Positions 9,601 through 16,579 of a DNA stretch of 41,917 nucleotides are shown in pieces. The notes beneath the pieces are model-generated. The model saw only the letters and a program-made list of their open reading frames with translations, had not been told where the DNA came from and did no database searches. The stretch is from an uncultured Flavobacteriales bacterium. GTDB lineage: Bacteria > Bacteroidota > Bacteroidia > Flavobacteriales_D > CAJJDF01. The stretch is from NCBI GenBank assembly GCA_938009745.1, contig CALLII010000021.1:1-41917 (forward strand), written 5' to 3'. Every line of letters begins with the position of its first letter. Position 1 is the first letter of the stretch. Position numbers and translations under genes: made by a program.

Positions 9601-9757
9601 GACTCGTATCTCCGTCTTGGTAAGATGCTGCTTGGCTTTTACCAAAGGCTTCTGCCTCGCTTTCAACACCACTAGTTACCCAAGAAAATGATAATTGGTA
9701 TAGACAAGCTAACGTTAATAATATGGTAAACACCCATATAATATTTCTATTTTGCAT
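6608..9757 (-). CDS. secDF: protein translocase subunits SecD and SecF, fused
   Basis: A 1049-residue RND-type membrane protein joining SecD and SecF in one chain, as is usual in Bacteroidota. It uses the proton-motive force to pull exported proteins out of the Sec channel on the periplasmic side. SecD marks are GLDLEGGMSVTLQV near residue 110, a large P1 periplasmic domain, then IGMSVDANVLVFERIREELR in its membrane part. The SecF half begins near residue 755 with LDYGVEFTGGRTYKVQFD and contains VGYSINDTVVVFDRIREFL. About twelve membrane helices are expected. A stretch near residues 300-355 of P1 is very rich in Ser, Thr, Asp and Glu and looks like a disordered insert. It has its own promoter and terminator. 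Confidence 0.96.
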   Translation of the reverse strand: MQNRNIIWVFTILLTLACLYQLSFSWVTSGVESEAEAFGKSQAASYQDGDTSLVEVANGKYPVATAIQRSEYAKAETENFLVEKGNESVYPLLGHDYKYCKDNELAKGLDLEGGMSVTLQVSIPDMVSELAGRYAKRAMFSEPFNAANAVFESEGNEREFVDIFEEKCKEMSPDENLASVFKFKDENGDKMIDISNEEVFAVLREKSLGALDKTETVINSRVSGLGLSQPSIQKNASKGTITVELPGVKDKERARKLLQSTAKLEFWHTYKNTDIGNEIFEKVNDILSRTMYPGFLDSIEKANDTSNLTSTDSTNVDNETAEAAEGDDTTSIAESFDSLTEDDEFGDTELTATEEEQLNAFRKSNPLSAYLYPNANGESQWNEGPILGYAKWSDTAKVIEFLTKDYVQNVLPTRDIMFMWDAKPIDNTEEGSPELFYLYLVKKTKSGVPEIDGEEVETARQDFDPATKSPMVSLQFKSAGAIAWAAMTEQSANDETGIAITLDNKVFSAPGASGKIEGGRTQITGGSFTGTNGIAEAADLANILKAGALPAPSKIVDESVVGPTLGAENVQSGLWSFAAALLLVLIYMIFYYAKAGAVADVALIANIFFIFGTLASLGAALTLPGIAGIVLTIGMSVDANVLVFERIREELRNGKGKRQAIDEGYAKALSAILDANITTLLTAIVLGYFGTGAIQGFAVTLIIGIFTSLFSALIISRLIFSYMSERKREITFSTSITKNLFLNLNIPFIKKRKIFYVISGLIIAGGIFSLVTRSLDYGVEFTGGRTYKVQFDKEVNFQEVRNNLKLEFGGKEPEVKMIDNKFKALITTQYLLADKTPDGSKKVEAALKRGLDPLSKFITLESRQVDSNISAGFKTSSLYAIGFSLLIIFLYILLRFKKWQFGLGALIAMAHDVLIVLSLFSIGWGIFPFAMEINQAFIAAILTVVGYSINDTVVVFDRIREFLSEKRRGEASEVINKALNSTLSRTVNTSVTTFLVLLVIFLFGGDSIKGMTFALMIGVVVGTYSSLCIATPSVVDFTKSFDLNKKDKA

Positions 9758-9794
9758 AGTTTATTTGTTTAATTTACTTACTTTTTTAGGGGTG

Positions 9795-9825
9795 CAAATA
9801 TAAAAGAACCATAGTTATAAAACAA
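9795..9825 (-). promoter_or_regulatory. secDF promoter
   Basis: On the minus strand TATATTTG (9795-9802) matches the TAnnTTTG -7 box exactly. A TTG -33 element (9823-9825) lies 20 bases upstream, which is the expected Bacteroidota spacing. The predicted leader is about 33 nt. This is the best-formed promoter in the window. Confidence 0.65.
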
Positions 9826-9903
9826 TTTTACCCCTATTTATTTTAAAGGTATTTAATGTCACTAAAATCAAGCGATTTATTTATTAAAATAACATTTGTG
9901 AAA

Positions 9904-10149
9904 TTACTCAGCTATTTCACCTCTATGAGGGATTAAAGCATCTCTCACAATTTTCATTTGTGGCTCTGGAACAGTTATATAAGCCAAAGAAAACAGTTCC
10001 GTTTCGTGATCAACACCTGTTTCAATAACTTCAATATTCTCTTTTTGGGCAAATTGCTTCAAATGAATTTCATGATGAATGGCAGTTTTTTCTGCATCCT
10101 CACCTCTAAAATCCCATATCAAGCGGATATTTCGTGTTTTGTTTTCCAT
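9904..10149 (-). CDS. small conserved hypothetical protein
   Basis: An 81-residue soluble protein beginning MENKTRNIRLIWDFRGEDA. It has no signal peptide or membrane helix. I recall similar short proteins with the IRLIWDFRG(P/E)DAEKTA opening and a conserved HH(E/V)IHL segment in Flavobacteriia, but no function is known to me. The alternating beta-alpha-beta pattern suggests a small ferredoxin-like fold (inference). It is divergent from tsaC, with only 55 bases between the start codons. Confidence 0.75.
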   Translation of the reverse strand: MENKTRNIRLIWDFRGEDAEKTAIHHEIHLKQFAQKENIEVIETGVDHETELFSLAYITVPEPQMKIVRDALIPHRGEIAE

Positions 10150-10154
10150 ATTTA

Positions 10155-10162
10155 CAAAATTA
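10155..10162 (-). promoter_or_regulatory. -7 promoter box for the small conserved protein
   Basis: The minus strand reads TAATTTTG, an exact TAnnTTTG match whose last base is only 6 nt from the ATG at 10149. That predicts an mRNA with essentially no leader. No convincing -33 element is seen. Confidence 0.45.
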
Positions 10163-10176
10163 AAAATTCCTTTGTA

Positions 10177-10184
10177 TATCTTTG
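10177..10184 (+). promoter_or_regulatory. -7 promoter box for tsaC
   Basis: TATCTTTG matches TAnnTTTG exactly and lies 20 bases before the TTG start at 10205. It is only 14 bases from the opposing -7 box at 10155-10162, so the two promoters overlap and may compete. Confidence 0.5.
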
Positions 10185-10204
10185 TTTTTTAAAGCAATAA
10201 TAAC

Positions 10205-10756
10205 TTGGATAAAGCAATAGAAATTTTAAGAAATGGTGGGGTAATTTTATATCCATCAGATACGATTTGGGGAATTGGTTGTGATGCCACCAACCCTGAG
10301 GCCGTAGATAAATTACTTAAATTGAAACAAATAGCTTCTTCTAAAAGCTTAATTACACTTCTAGATTCGGACATAAAACTGAATAGATTTGTGAAACAAA
10401 TTCCTGAAATAGCTTGGGATATAGTTGAGTTTGCTGATAAACCAACTACAATTATTTACCCAGAAGGCTATAACTTAGCTCACAATGTAATGGCAGAAGA
10501 CAAATCGGTTGGTGTACGAATTGTAAAAGAAGGTTTTTGTCACGATTTGATAAGAAAATTCGGAAAACCACTAGTTTCTACCTCTGCAAACATAAGTAAA
10601 AAGCCAACACCACTGAGCTTTAAGGATATTGACAAGCTAATTTTGGATGGAGTAGATTATATTGTAAATTTGCCATCCAATGTAAAATTAAAAACAAAAG
10701 CTTCCACCATTATGAAAATTGATATGGATGGAACCTTTACGTTAATAAGAAAATAA
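10205..10756 (+). CDS. tsaC: threonylcarbamoyl-AMP synthase (YrdC/Sua5 family)
   Basis: A 183-residue protein of the YrdC domain only, without the Sua5 C-terminal domain. It makes L-threonylcarbamoyl-AMP from threonine, bicarbonate and ATP, the first step of the t6A modification at position 37 of ANN-decoding tRNAs. Typical segments are GGVILYPSDTIWGIGCDATN (about 11-30), KLKQ near 38, VGVRIV and the STSANIS motif near 130. The start is a TTG at 10205: it gives the family N-terminus and no ATG occurs nearby. The CCA-type nucleotidyltransferase gene follows after 14 bases, so two tRNA-maturation genes appear to share a transcript. Confidence 0.92.
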   Translation: MDKAIEILRNGGVILYPSDTIWGIGCDATNPEAVDKLLKLKQIASSKSLITLLDSDIKLNRFVKQIPEIAWDIVEFADKPTTIIYPEGYNLAHNVMAEDKSVGVRIVKEGFCHDLIRKFGKPLVSTSANISKKPTPLSFKDIDKLILDGVDYIVNLPSNVKLKTKASTIMKIDMDGTFTLIRK

Positions 10757-10770
10757 TTTAGTTTTTTTTG

Positions 10771-12192
10771 ATGCAAGAAACACAATTAGCCAACCAACTT
10801 AATCACCCAATATTTGAGGTAATTAGAGATACCGTTCCTAACGAGAGAGTATTTGTAATTGGCGGTTTTGTGCGCGATTTACTCTTGGGGCGCCCTTGTA
10901 AAGATATTGATATTGTAATAGAAGGAAGTGGAATAGAACTTGCTGAGCAAATTGCCATGAAAGTTAAAGCTACCAAAGTTTCGGTATTTAAGAATTTTGG
11001 TACTGCAATGATAAAACTTGAAGATGGTTATGAAATTGAGTTTGTAGGAGCTCGTAAAGAATCCTATGACAGAAATTCAAGAAAGCCTACTGTAGAAGAC
11101 GGAACAATTGAAGACGACCAAAAAAGAAGAGACTTCAGAATAAATGCATTGGCTATAAGTTTGAATAAATCTACTTACGGAGATCTTATTGATCCATTTG
11201 GTGGTGTAGCTGATTTAAAAAATAAATTAATTAAAACTCCTCTTGAGCCAGGAGTTACTTTTTCAGATGATCCATTAAGGATGATGAGAGCGATTCGTTT
11301 TGCAAGTCAATTAGGTTTTAACATTCATCATACTAGCTTAGCTGCAATTCGTGAACACAGAGAACGAATTGATATTATTTCTCAAGAACGGATAACCTCA
11401 GAACTTAATAAAATTATTCTTTCAGAAGTTCCATCAGTAGGATTTAAATTACTGTATAACACAGGTTTATTAGAACTTATTTTTCCTGAAATGGTTGCTC
11501 TTTATGGTGTTGAATTTATTGATGGAAAAGGACACAAGGATAACTTTTATCATACGCTTGAGGTTTTGGATAATATAGCGCCAAACACAGATAATTTATG
11601 GCTTAGATGGGCAGCAATACTACATGACATTGCAAAACCACCAACAAAACGTTTCGACAAAAAAGTAGGATGGACTTTCCATAGCCATGAAGTAGTTGGT
11701 TCTAAAATGGTAAAACCAATTTTTAAACGAATGAAGCTTCCACTAGATTCTAGCATGCAATATGTGCGAAAACTTGTTTTCCTTCACCTCCGCCCTATTG
11801 CACTAACTAATCCCAATACCAAAGATGCTGCTTACCGCAGAATGTTGTTTGAAGCAGGAGAAGATATTGATGATTTATTAAAACTTTGCAGAGCAGATAT
11901 TACTTCAAAAAACGAGAATAAAGTTCAGAGGTATTTGCAAAAGTTTGATAAAGTAGAAGAACGAATCATTGAAATTGAAGAAAACGACCGAATTAGAAAT
12001 TGGCAACCTCCTATTTCAGGAGAAGTTATCATGAAAACCTTTGGAATAAAGCCTTGTTTCGAAGTTGGTAAAATTAAAACCGACATTAAAGACGCTATTC
12101 TAGAAGGAACTATTAAAAATGATTTTGATGAAGCTTTTGAATACATGGTATCACTTGGTGACAAACTTGGGATGAAAGTGGTTTCGAATTAA
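10771..12192 (+). CDS. CCA tRNA nucleotidyltransferase / poly(A) polymerase family, with HD domain
   Basis: A 473-residue class II nucleotidyltransferase. The N-terminal catalytic head has VIGGFVRDLLLGRPCKDIDI (about 29-48) with the metal-binding DxD (Asp45, Asp47), then RRDFRINALAI near 115. The C-terminal half carries an HD hydrolase-type domain with LHDIAKPP near 284, as in Bacteroidota CCA enzymes. The likely role is adding or repairing the 3' CCA of tRNAs. A poly(A) polymerase activity cannot be excluded from sequence. ATG at 10771 is chosen over the adjacent TTG at 10768. It follows tsaC closely. Confidence 0.9.
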   Translation: MQETQLANQLNHPIFEVIRDTVPNERVFVIGGFVRDLLLGRPCKDIDIVIEGSGIELAEQIAMKVKATKVSVFKNFGTAMIKLEDGYEIEFVGARKESYDRNSRKPTVEDGTIEDDQKRRDFRINALAISLNKSTYGDLIDPFGGVADLKNKLIKTPLEPGVTFSDDPLRMMRAIRFASQLGFNIHHTSLAAIREHRERIDIISQERITSELNKIILSEVPSVGFKLLYNTGLLELIFPEMVALYGVEFIDGKGHKDNFYHTLEVLDNIAPNTDNLWLRWAAILHDIAKPPTKRFDKKVGWTFHSHEVVGSKMVKPIFKRMKLPLDSSMQYVRKLVFLHLRPIALTNPNTKDAAYRRMLFEAGEDIDDLLKLCRADITSKNENKVQRYLQKFDKVEERIIEIEENDRIRNWQPPISGEVIMKTFGIKPCFEVGKIKTDIKDAILEGTIKNDFDEAFEYMVSLGDKLGMKVVSN

Positions 12193-12292
12193 TATGTTTT
12201 TTTTGTAAATTCAAATCTAACTATTTGATTTTTAATTCACAGGAATATTTTTTTATATTGGTATTAACAAAATCTATGAATTAACTTAGCAA

Positions 12293-12973
12293 ATGAAAAA
12301 TACACTAATTATAACAATACTAATAGTTCTTAATCTATCTGTATTGGGTCAACATAACTTTGGATTAAAATTAAATGGAGGAATTTCAAGATTATCAAGT
12401 AATCTTGTAGGCACTAATGCTACTTCTAAAATCCGCTCAGCTCCATCTGGTCTTGGGGGTGCATTCTATAATTATGAATTAGGTGAAAAATCCATTCTAG
12501 GAGTAGAATTATTATTCTCTCATATTCAAAGTAAAGAAACAATGTCATTTTCTTTAATAAATAGTGATGGAGTTAATGTTGGATATACTACTAGTGATAT
12601 ATATCGAAATATCTCTTATTTGAGTTTACCAATTTACTATGGTTTTAAAAAGAATAGGTTCACTTTTAATGCCGGATTTAGAGTTTCTTATGCTTTAAAG
12701 ACTGGTGGGAGTCAAAAAGGTGAAACAGTTTTAAACGGAAGGACTGAACAAATCGACTACGAATATGATGAACTAAATATTGATGATTTTGATTTTGGGG
12801 CTAGAGCTGGATTAACTTATAATTTAACAGATAAAATAGATCTAGAAGCGACCTACTATTATGGAACAAATAACATTTTAACCAATAACAATAATAATTG
12901 GACTTGGAGAATTCAACAAGCTACAATTGGAGTTAAATACACTTTGTTCTCAAAAGAAAAAAATATTAACTAA
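12293..12973 (+). CDS. predicted outer-membrane beta-barrel protein (porin family)
   Basis: A 226-residue exported protein. The signal peptide MKNTLIITILIVLNLSVLGQ ends in the GQ cleavage style common in this phylum. The mature part alternates short amphipathic strands and ends on an aromatic-containing strand (ATIGVKYTLFS), as in the PorT/OmpA-like eight-stranded barrels of Bacteroidota. Its substrate or partner is unknown. It begins a rightward series of envelope and hydrolase genes. No standard promoter box was found in the 100-base gap before it. Confidence 0.8.
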   Translation: MKNTLIITILIVLNLSVLGQHNFGLKLNGGISRLSSNLVGTNATSKIRSAPSGLGGAFYNYELGEKSILGVELLFSHIQSKETMSFSLINSDGVNVGYTTSDIYRNISYLSLPIYYGFKKNRFTFNAGFRVSYALKTGGSQKGETVLNGRTEQIDYEYDELNIDDFDFGARAGLTYNLTDKIDLEATYYYGTNNILTNNNNNWTWRIQQATIGVKYTLFSKEKNIN

Positions 12974-13032
12974 CTATCTACTAGCTCTAGAAAAAACATT
13001 AAAACTTAAAAACTAACAAGTTACTAAGCTAA

Positions 13033-13386
13033 ATGAAAAAACTACTCTCATTTCTAATACTAACAATCGTTTTAATAGGTTGTAGTCCAAAAGGTAAACT
13101 CTCTCTTACAGAAGTTTCTCTTTTGGGAACAACATGGAAATATTCGGATAAAGACAAAAGCTATAAGGTAGAATTTGGTAAAAAAGGAAAGTTAAAAAGC
13201 ACTCATCCAAACGACATAACTCCAGATAATGATTTTTGGAAACAATCTGGTAATAGGCTACATTTTGAATTGAATGATGGTTATGCAAAATATGATGGCA
13301 AAATAGAATCTAGCAACCTAATAAAAGGTACTGCCAAAAACTCAGCCAAAAAAAGCTGGAAATGGACAATGAAAAGAATAAAATAA
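13033..13386 (+). CDS. small hypothetical lipoprotein
   Basis: A 117-residue protein with a signal peptide ending in the lipobox LIGC (Cys at 17). The mature part contains LLGTTWKYSDKDKSYKVEF, strands rich in Trp and Lys, and the ending KSWKWTMKRIK. The pattern of short strands resembles lipocalin-like or META-like small beta domains, but I cannot assign a family. The next gene begins one base after its stop, so the two are probably translated together. Confidence 0.75.
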   Translation: MKKLLSFLILTIVLIGCSPKGKLSLTEVSLLGTTWKYSDKDKSYKVEFGKKGKLKSTHPNDITPDNDFWKQSGNRLHFELNDGYAKYDGKIESSNLIKGTAKNSAKKSWKWTMKRIK

Positions 13387-13387
13387 A

Positions 13388-14251
13388 TTGACTGAAACTA
13401 GCAAACACATAGTTTTAAACGACAGTCGAAAGCTTGGCTATGAAGAGTTTGGCGACACTAATGGTTTTCCTATCATCTATTGTCATGGTTCACAAAGCTC
13501 AAGATTGGAGATGCATTATGATGTTTCATTTGCAACTGATAATAACTTAAGAATTATTACAATCGATCGTCCAGGACATGGAACTTCTGATTTTAATCCT
13601 AAAGGGACTATTCTTGATTTTGCAAAGGATGTGAAACAACTAACTGAGTATTTAAGAATTGATAAATTTTCTGTTATTGGTATGTCTGCTGGATCACCAT
13701 TTGCACTTGCAATAGCCTACTTATTTCCTGAAAATATTCACAAAACATCTATAATAAGTGGATTTGCACCTTACAATAGCAAAAGTAAAAAACATCTATC
13801 AAAAGAGGTTAGAACTATGCTTAGCCTTGCTAAATCATTTCCTTTTTTATTAAAACTATTACTGAATTTACAAGCCAAACAGCTTAAAAAGAAACCCAAA
13901 AAGGCACTTAAAGGATTTTTGAAAATTATGAGTGAGCCTGACCAAAAAATTCTTAAAAATGAAGCTGTAACGCAAGTTATTGAGAATATGTTTGTGGAAG
14001 CCTTTAGAAATGGCAGCAAAGGAGTTGCACACGAAATAGCTAAATTATTGGTAAACGATTGGGAATTCGAATTGAGTGAAATTAAAGTGCCAGTTTCTTT
14101 TTGGCAAGGAACAAAAGATAATAATGTACCATGTGAATGGGCAGAATTAATGAAAAATGAGATTAAAGATGCCGAGTTGACTTTATTCCCAGACGAAGGA
14201 CATTTAATCATCTTTGAGCATGCTCAAGAGATATTTTTAAATTTAAAATAA
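13388..14251 (+). CDS. alpha/beta hydrolase
   Basis: A 287-residue cytoplasmic alpha/beta hydrolase. Features in order are the oxyanion segment IIYCHGSQSSR (about 29-39), ITIDRPGHGTSDF (58-69), the nucleophile elbow GMSAGS with Ser100, an Asp in GTKDNNVP near 243 and the catalytic His in DEGHLIIFEH near the end. The substrate is unknown, and this fold covers esterases, lipases and haloalkane or peptide hydrolases. The start is a TTG at 13388, one base after the preceding lipoprotein stop. The first in-frame ATG is about 40 residues in and would remove the oxyanion segment. Confidence 0.87.
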   Translation: MTETSKHIVLNDSRKLGYEEFGDTNGFPIIYCHGSQSSRLEMHYDVSFATDNNLRIITIDRPGHGTSDFNPKGTILDFAKDVKQLTEYLRIDKFSVIGMSAGSPFALAIAYLFPENIHKTSIISGFAPYNSKSKKHLSKEVRTMLSLAKSFPFLLKLLLNLQAKQLKKKPKKALKGFLKIMSEPDQKILKNEAVTQVIENMFVEAFRNGSKGVAHEIAKLLVNDWEFELSEIKVPVSFWQGTKDNNVPCEWAELMKNEIKDAELTLFPDEGHLIIFEHAQEIFLNLK

Positions 14252-14300
14252 GTCTGAATTTTATATCTTTATTAAAGATCAATAATGTAACTACCTTAAA

Positions 14301-14969
14301 ATGAAAAAATTAATTCTACTTTCAATTTTTATTGGATTCATATTTTCTAACAGCTTGTGTCAAGACACCCTTATACTTGATGGTGGAAATAGAAATTTAG
14401 CTATTGAATTAACCAATAAAGCAATTACTAATCTTGAAAAAAAGAAACCAGTAATTGCCTATAACCTTTTGCTTAAAGCTATAGAAGCTGATAAAACCCA
14501 CAGAGGTTCTTACGTTCAATTATATCAGGTTGGTATAACTAACCAAGTAGACTTAGACGAAATAATTAAGCTTATTGATGGTGCAAAAAGTTTGTTTAAA
14601 GAAGATGATGAACTCTACTATTATGTAGGAGATATGTATAGAATGAAATACAATTACAAAAAAGCTATTTCCGAATACTCCATGGCTATCAAGCTATCTA
14701 AAACTAATGGAGAAGATTTCTTTTTAGTTCCATTCTATTATTTCAATAGGGCTAATTGCTACCTAAAAACAAGTGAGTATCAAAAAGCAATTAACGATTA
14801 CAATTATACTCTTAAACTAAATCCATACTTCTACGCATGCCTTTCTAACAAAGGAATTACGTTATACCAAATGGGCAAAAAAGAAGAGGCTTGCAAATGC
14901 TGGAGAGAAGGTTTTGAAAATGGACAAAAAGCTTCAAAAAAATATTTTGATAAATACTGTGAGTATTAA
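14301..14969 (+). CDS. exported tetratricopeptide-repeat protein
   Basis: A 222-residue protein with a signal peptide (MKKLILLSIFIGFIFSNSLC, probably cleaved just after) and about four TPR units covering the rest. The last ones are the best formed, with FYYFNRANCYLKTSEYQKAI and ACLSNKGITLYQMGKKEEAC. TPRs are protein-binding scaffolds, and the partner here is unknown. A near-match promoter box (TATCTTTA) lies about 35 bases upstream. Confidence 0.82.
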   Translation: MKKLILLSIFIGFIFSNSLCQDTLILDGGNRNLAIELTNKAITNLEKKKPVIAYNLLLKAIEADKTHRGSYVQLYQVGITNQVDLDEIIKLIDGAKSLFKEDDELYYYVGDMYRMKYNYKKAISEYSMAIKLSKTNGEDFFLVPFYYFNRANCYLKTSEYQKAINDYNYTLKLNPYFYACLSNKGITLYQMGKKEEACKCWREGFENGQKASKKYFDKYCEY

Positions 14970-15007
14970 TAAACTAAAAGATAAGGATTAACAAAATATA
15001 TTCTCTG

Positions 15008-15892
15008 ATGAAACTAAGCCTAACCTACCACATTACCTTGTTCATACTTAAATTAAAAGGATTAAAGAAAGACTTCAGTAAAGATCCTATTGATTATAAA
15101 AAGATAAGAAAAGAAGATGTACATCATCCAAAAGCAAATCTTTTTAGAAAATACGAAGTAAGGAATTTCAATATTTTAAATTCACTTATTACTGAAATAA
15201 AGCCAAAGAAAGAGTCTAATAAACTTGTGTTGTTTGTTCATGGAGGTGCATTTATTTCTGGCCCTACAAAGATTCATTGGGATAGTATTAAAGCCATAGC
15301 AAAACAAACCAGCCAAACTGTTTGGATGTGCGATTATCCGAAAGCTCCTGAGAATAAAATCACAGAGATATCTAACAACATAGATGCGGTTTACAAATCA
15401 GCTTTAGAGGCTTTTTCAGCCAACAATATAACCTTGATTGGTGATTCTGTAGGAGCAACATTAATAACAGCCTTAACCCAAAGATTAATTCAAAAATCTA
15501 TGGAGCTACCTAATAAAATTATTCTTGTTTCCCCAGTTATGGATGCTACAATGACTAACCCAGAAATTGACCCTATTGACAAAACAGACCCAATATTAGG
15601 TAAGGCTGGAGTATTAAGTGCAAAAAAAATGTGTACAGAGAATAACGATTTAAGTAACCCAATGATTTCTCCAATAAATGGAAGTTTTGTAGGGTTCCCT
15701 AATACAATTCTATTTTTAGCAACAAATGATATTATGTATCCTGATCAAAAGCTTACGGTTGAAAAATTAACAAAATCTAATGCTGAAATTGAAGTAATAT
15801 TAGGGGAAAACATGCCTCACATTTGGCCTTTTCTTCCTGTTATGAAAGAAGCTAAATTGGCTTTGTATGAAATAATAAATACGATCAATTGA
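15008..15892 (+). CDS. alpha/beta hydrolase, hormone-sensitive-lipase-like esterase (fold 3)
   Basis: A 294-residue enzyme of the HSL/bacterial acetyl-esterase group. It has the HGGAF oxyanion motif at 78-82, the nucleophile motif GDSVG with Ser147, an Asp in ATNDIMYP and a His in ENMPHIWPF, a complete triad. Such enzymes hydrolyse short acyl esters, and the natural substrate is not evident. No signal peptide is clear, although the N-terminus is somewhat hydrophobic. It is unrelated beyond the fold to the hydrolases at 13388 and 16580. Confidence 0.88.
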   Translation: MKLSLTYHITLFILKLKGLKKDFSKDPIDYKKIRKEDVHHPKANLFRKYEVRNFNILNSLITEIKPKKESNKLVLFVHGGAFISGPTKIHWDSIKAIAKQTSQTVWMCDYPKAPENKITEISNNIDAVYKSALEAFSANNITLIGDSVGATLITALTQRLIQKSMELPNKIILVSPVMDATMTNPEIDPIDKTDPILGKAGVLSAKKMCTENNDLSNPMISPINGSFVGFPNTILFLATNDIMYPDQKLTVEKLTKSNAEIEVILGENMPHIWPFLPVMKEAKLALYEIINTIN

Positions 15893-15945
15893 TAATCTAA
15901 ATTATCTAAAAATTTAAGTTAAATTTACACTCAAATTAATTTCCA

Positions 15946-16575
15946 ATGAAAAGCATCTTTAAAACAACAATTTTATTAATCTTGATAAGCAGCTTAAATG
16001 CAACAGGACAAAATGAAATTAAACTTTCTGAATTACCTTATAACATTAGCTTTTACGGAGACAATGTTATACATCCTGGATTAAAAATTGGGACGAGCTA
16101 CATCTTTAAAACTAAAGACAAAACGAAGATTAGAAAATTTAAAGGCCTAGAAAATAAATGGGGAAGTAAGTTGAAAACAATAGATTTTTCTGCCGATTTG
16201 AACCTAGGATTTTATAATCACCCTAACAATCATTTAGGAACATTTTTGGGAATAGGTGTAACAAGACTAAGAACTAAAGCAAGAAAAAATAGAGTGTTAG
16301 GTTTTAGTTTCGAAATCAATTATTTAAGGAAGTTTTATAATTTGCCAACCTATATTTTGAATGAGAACAATGAAGTAGAACGAAAAAGATTCTCTGGAAC
16401 AAACGAAGTAATGTTTGTTTTCGCTCCAACTTTTGGGAAAAATATTTTGACAAAAAAAGAGTTTGGAGGAGTAAGAATATTCGCAAAACCATCAATTCAA
16501 TTAATTAGTTACAACCATTCATTTTTGCCAAACTTTGCTTTGGAGCTAGGATGTACTTTAAACATTAATAAATAA
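15946..16575 (+). CDS. predicted outer-membrane beta-barrel protein, hypothetical
   Basis: A 209-residue exported protein that I do not recognise by family. The signal peptide MKSIFKTTILLILISSLNAT is followed by GQNEIKL. The mature part has alternating strands with Gly and aromatic residues (DLNLGFYNHP, GTFLGIGVTRL, GFSFEINYLRKFY) and a final barrel-like strand FALELGCTLNI. This fits a small outer-membrane barrel. The next gene starts 4 bases after its stop, which ties it to the hydrolase lipoprotein. Confidence 0.72.
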   Translation: MKSIFKTTILLILISSLNATGQNEIKLSELPYNISFYGDNVIHPGLKIGTSYIFKTKDKTKIRKFKGLENKWGSKLKTIDFSADLNLGFYNHPNNHLGTFLGIGVTRLRTKARKNRVLGFSFEINYLRKFYNLPTYILNENNEVERKRFSGTNEVMFVFAPTFGKNILTKKEFGGVRIFAKPSIQLISYNHSFLPNFALELGCTLNINK

Positions 16576-16579
16576 TTAT

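Noticed and set aside
13771-14211. Long antisense open frame (about 146 codons) inside the hydrolase gene
   Set aside because: It lies fully opposite a well-supported hydrolase, has no recognisable domain, and is low-complexity Ser/Leu/Phe-rich as expected for a shadow frame.
14262-14269. Near-match promoter boxes TAnnTTTA here and before the genes at 15946, 20308 and 38846
   Set aside because: One mismatch to TAnnTTTG in very AT-rich DNA is expected by chance, and no -33 element is seen. Noted in the gene entries only.
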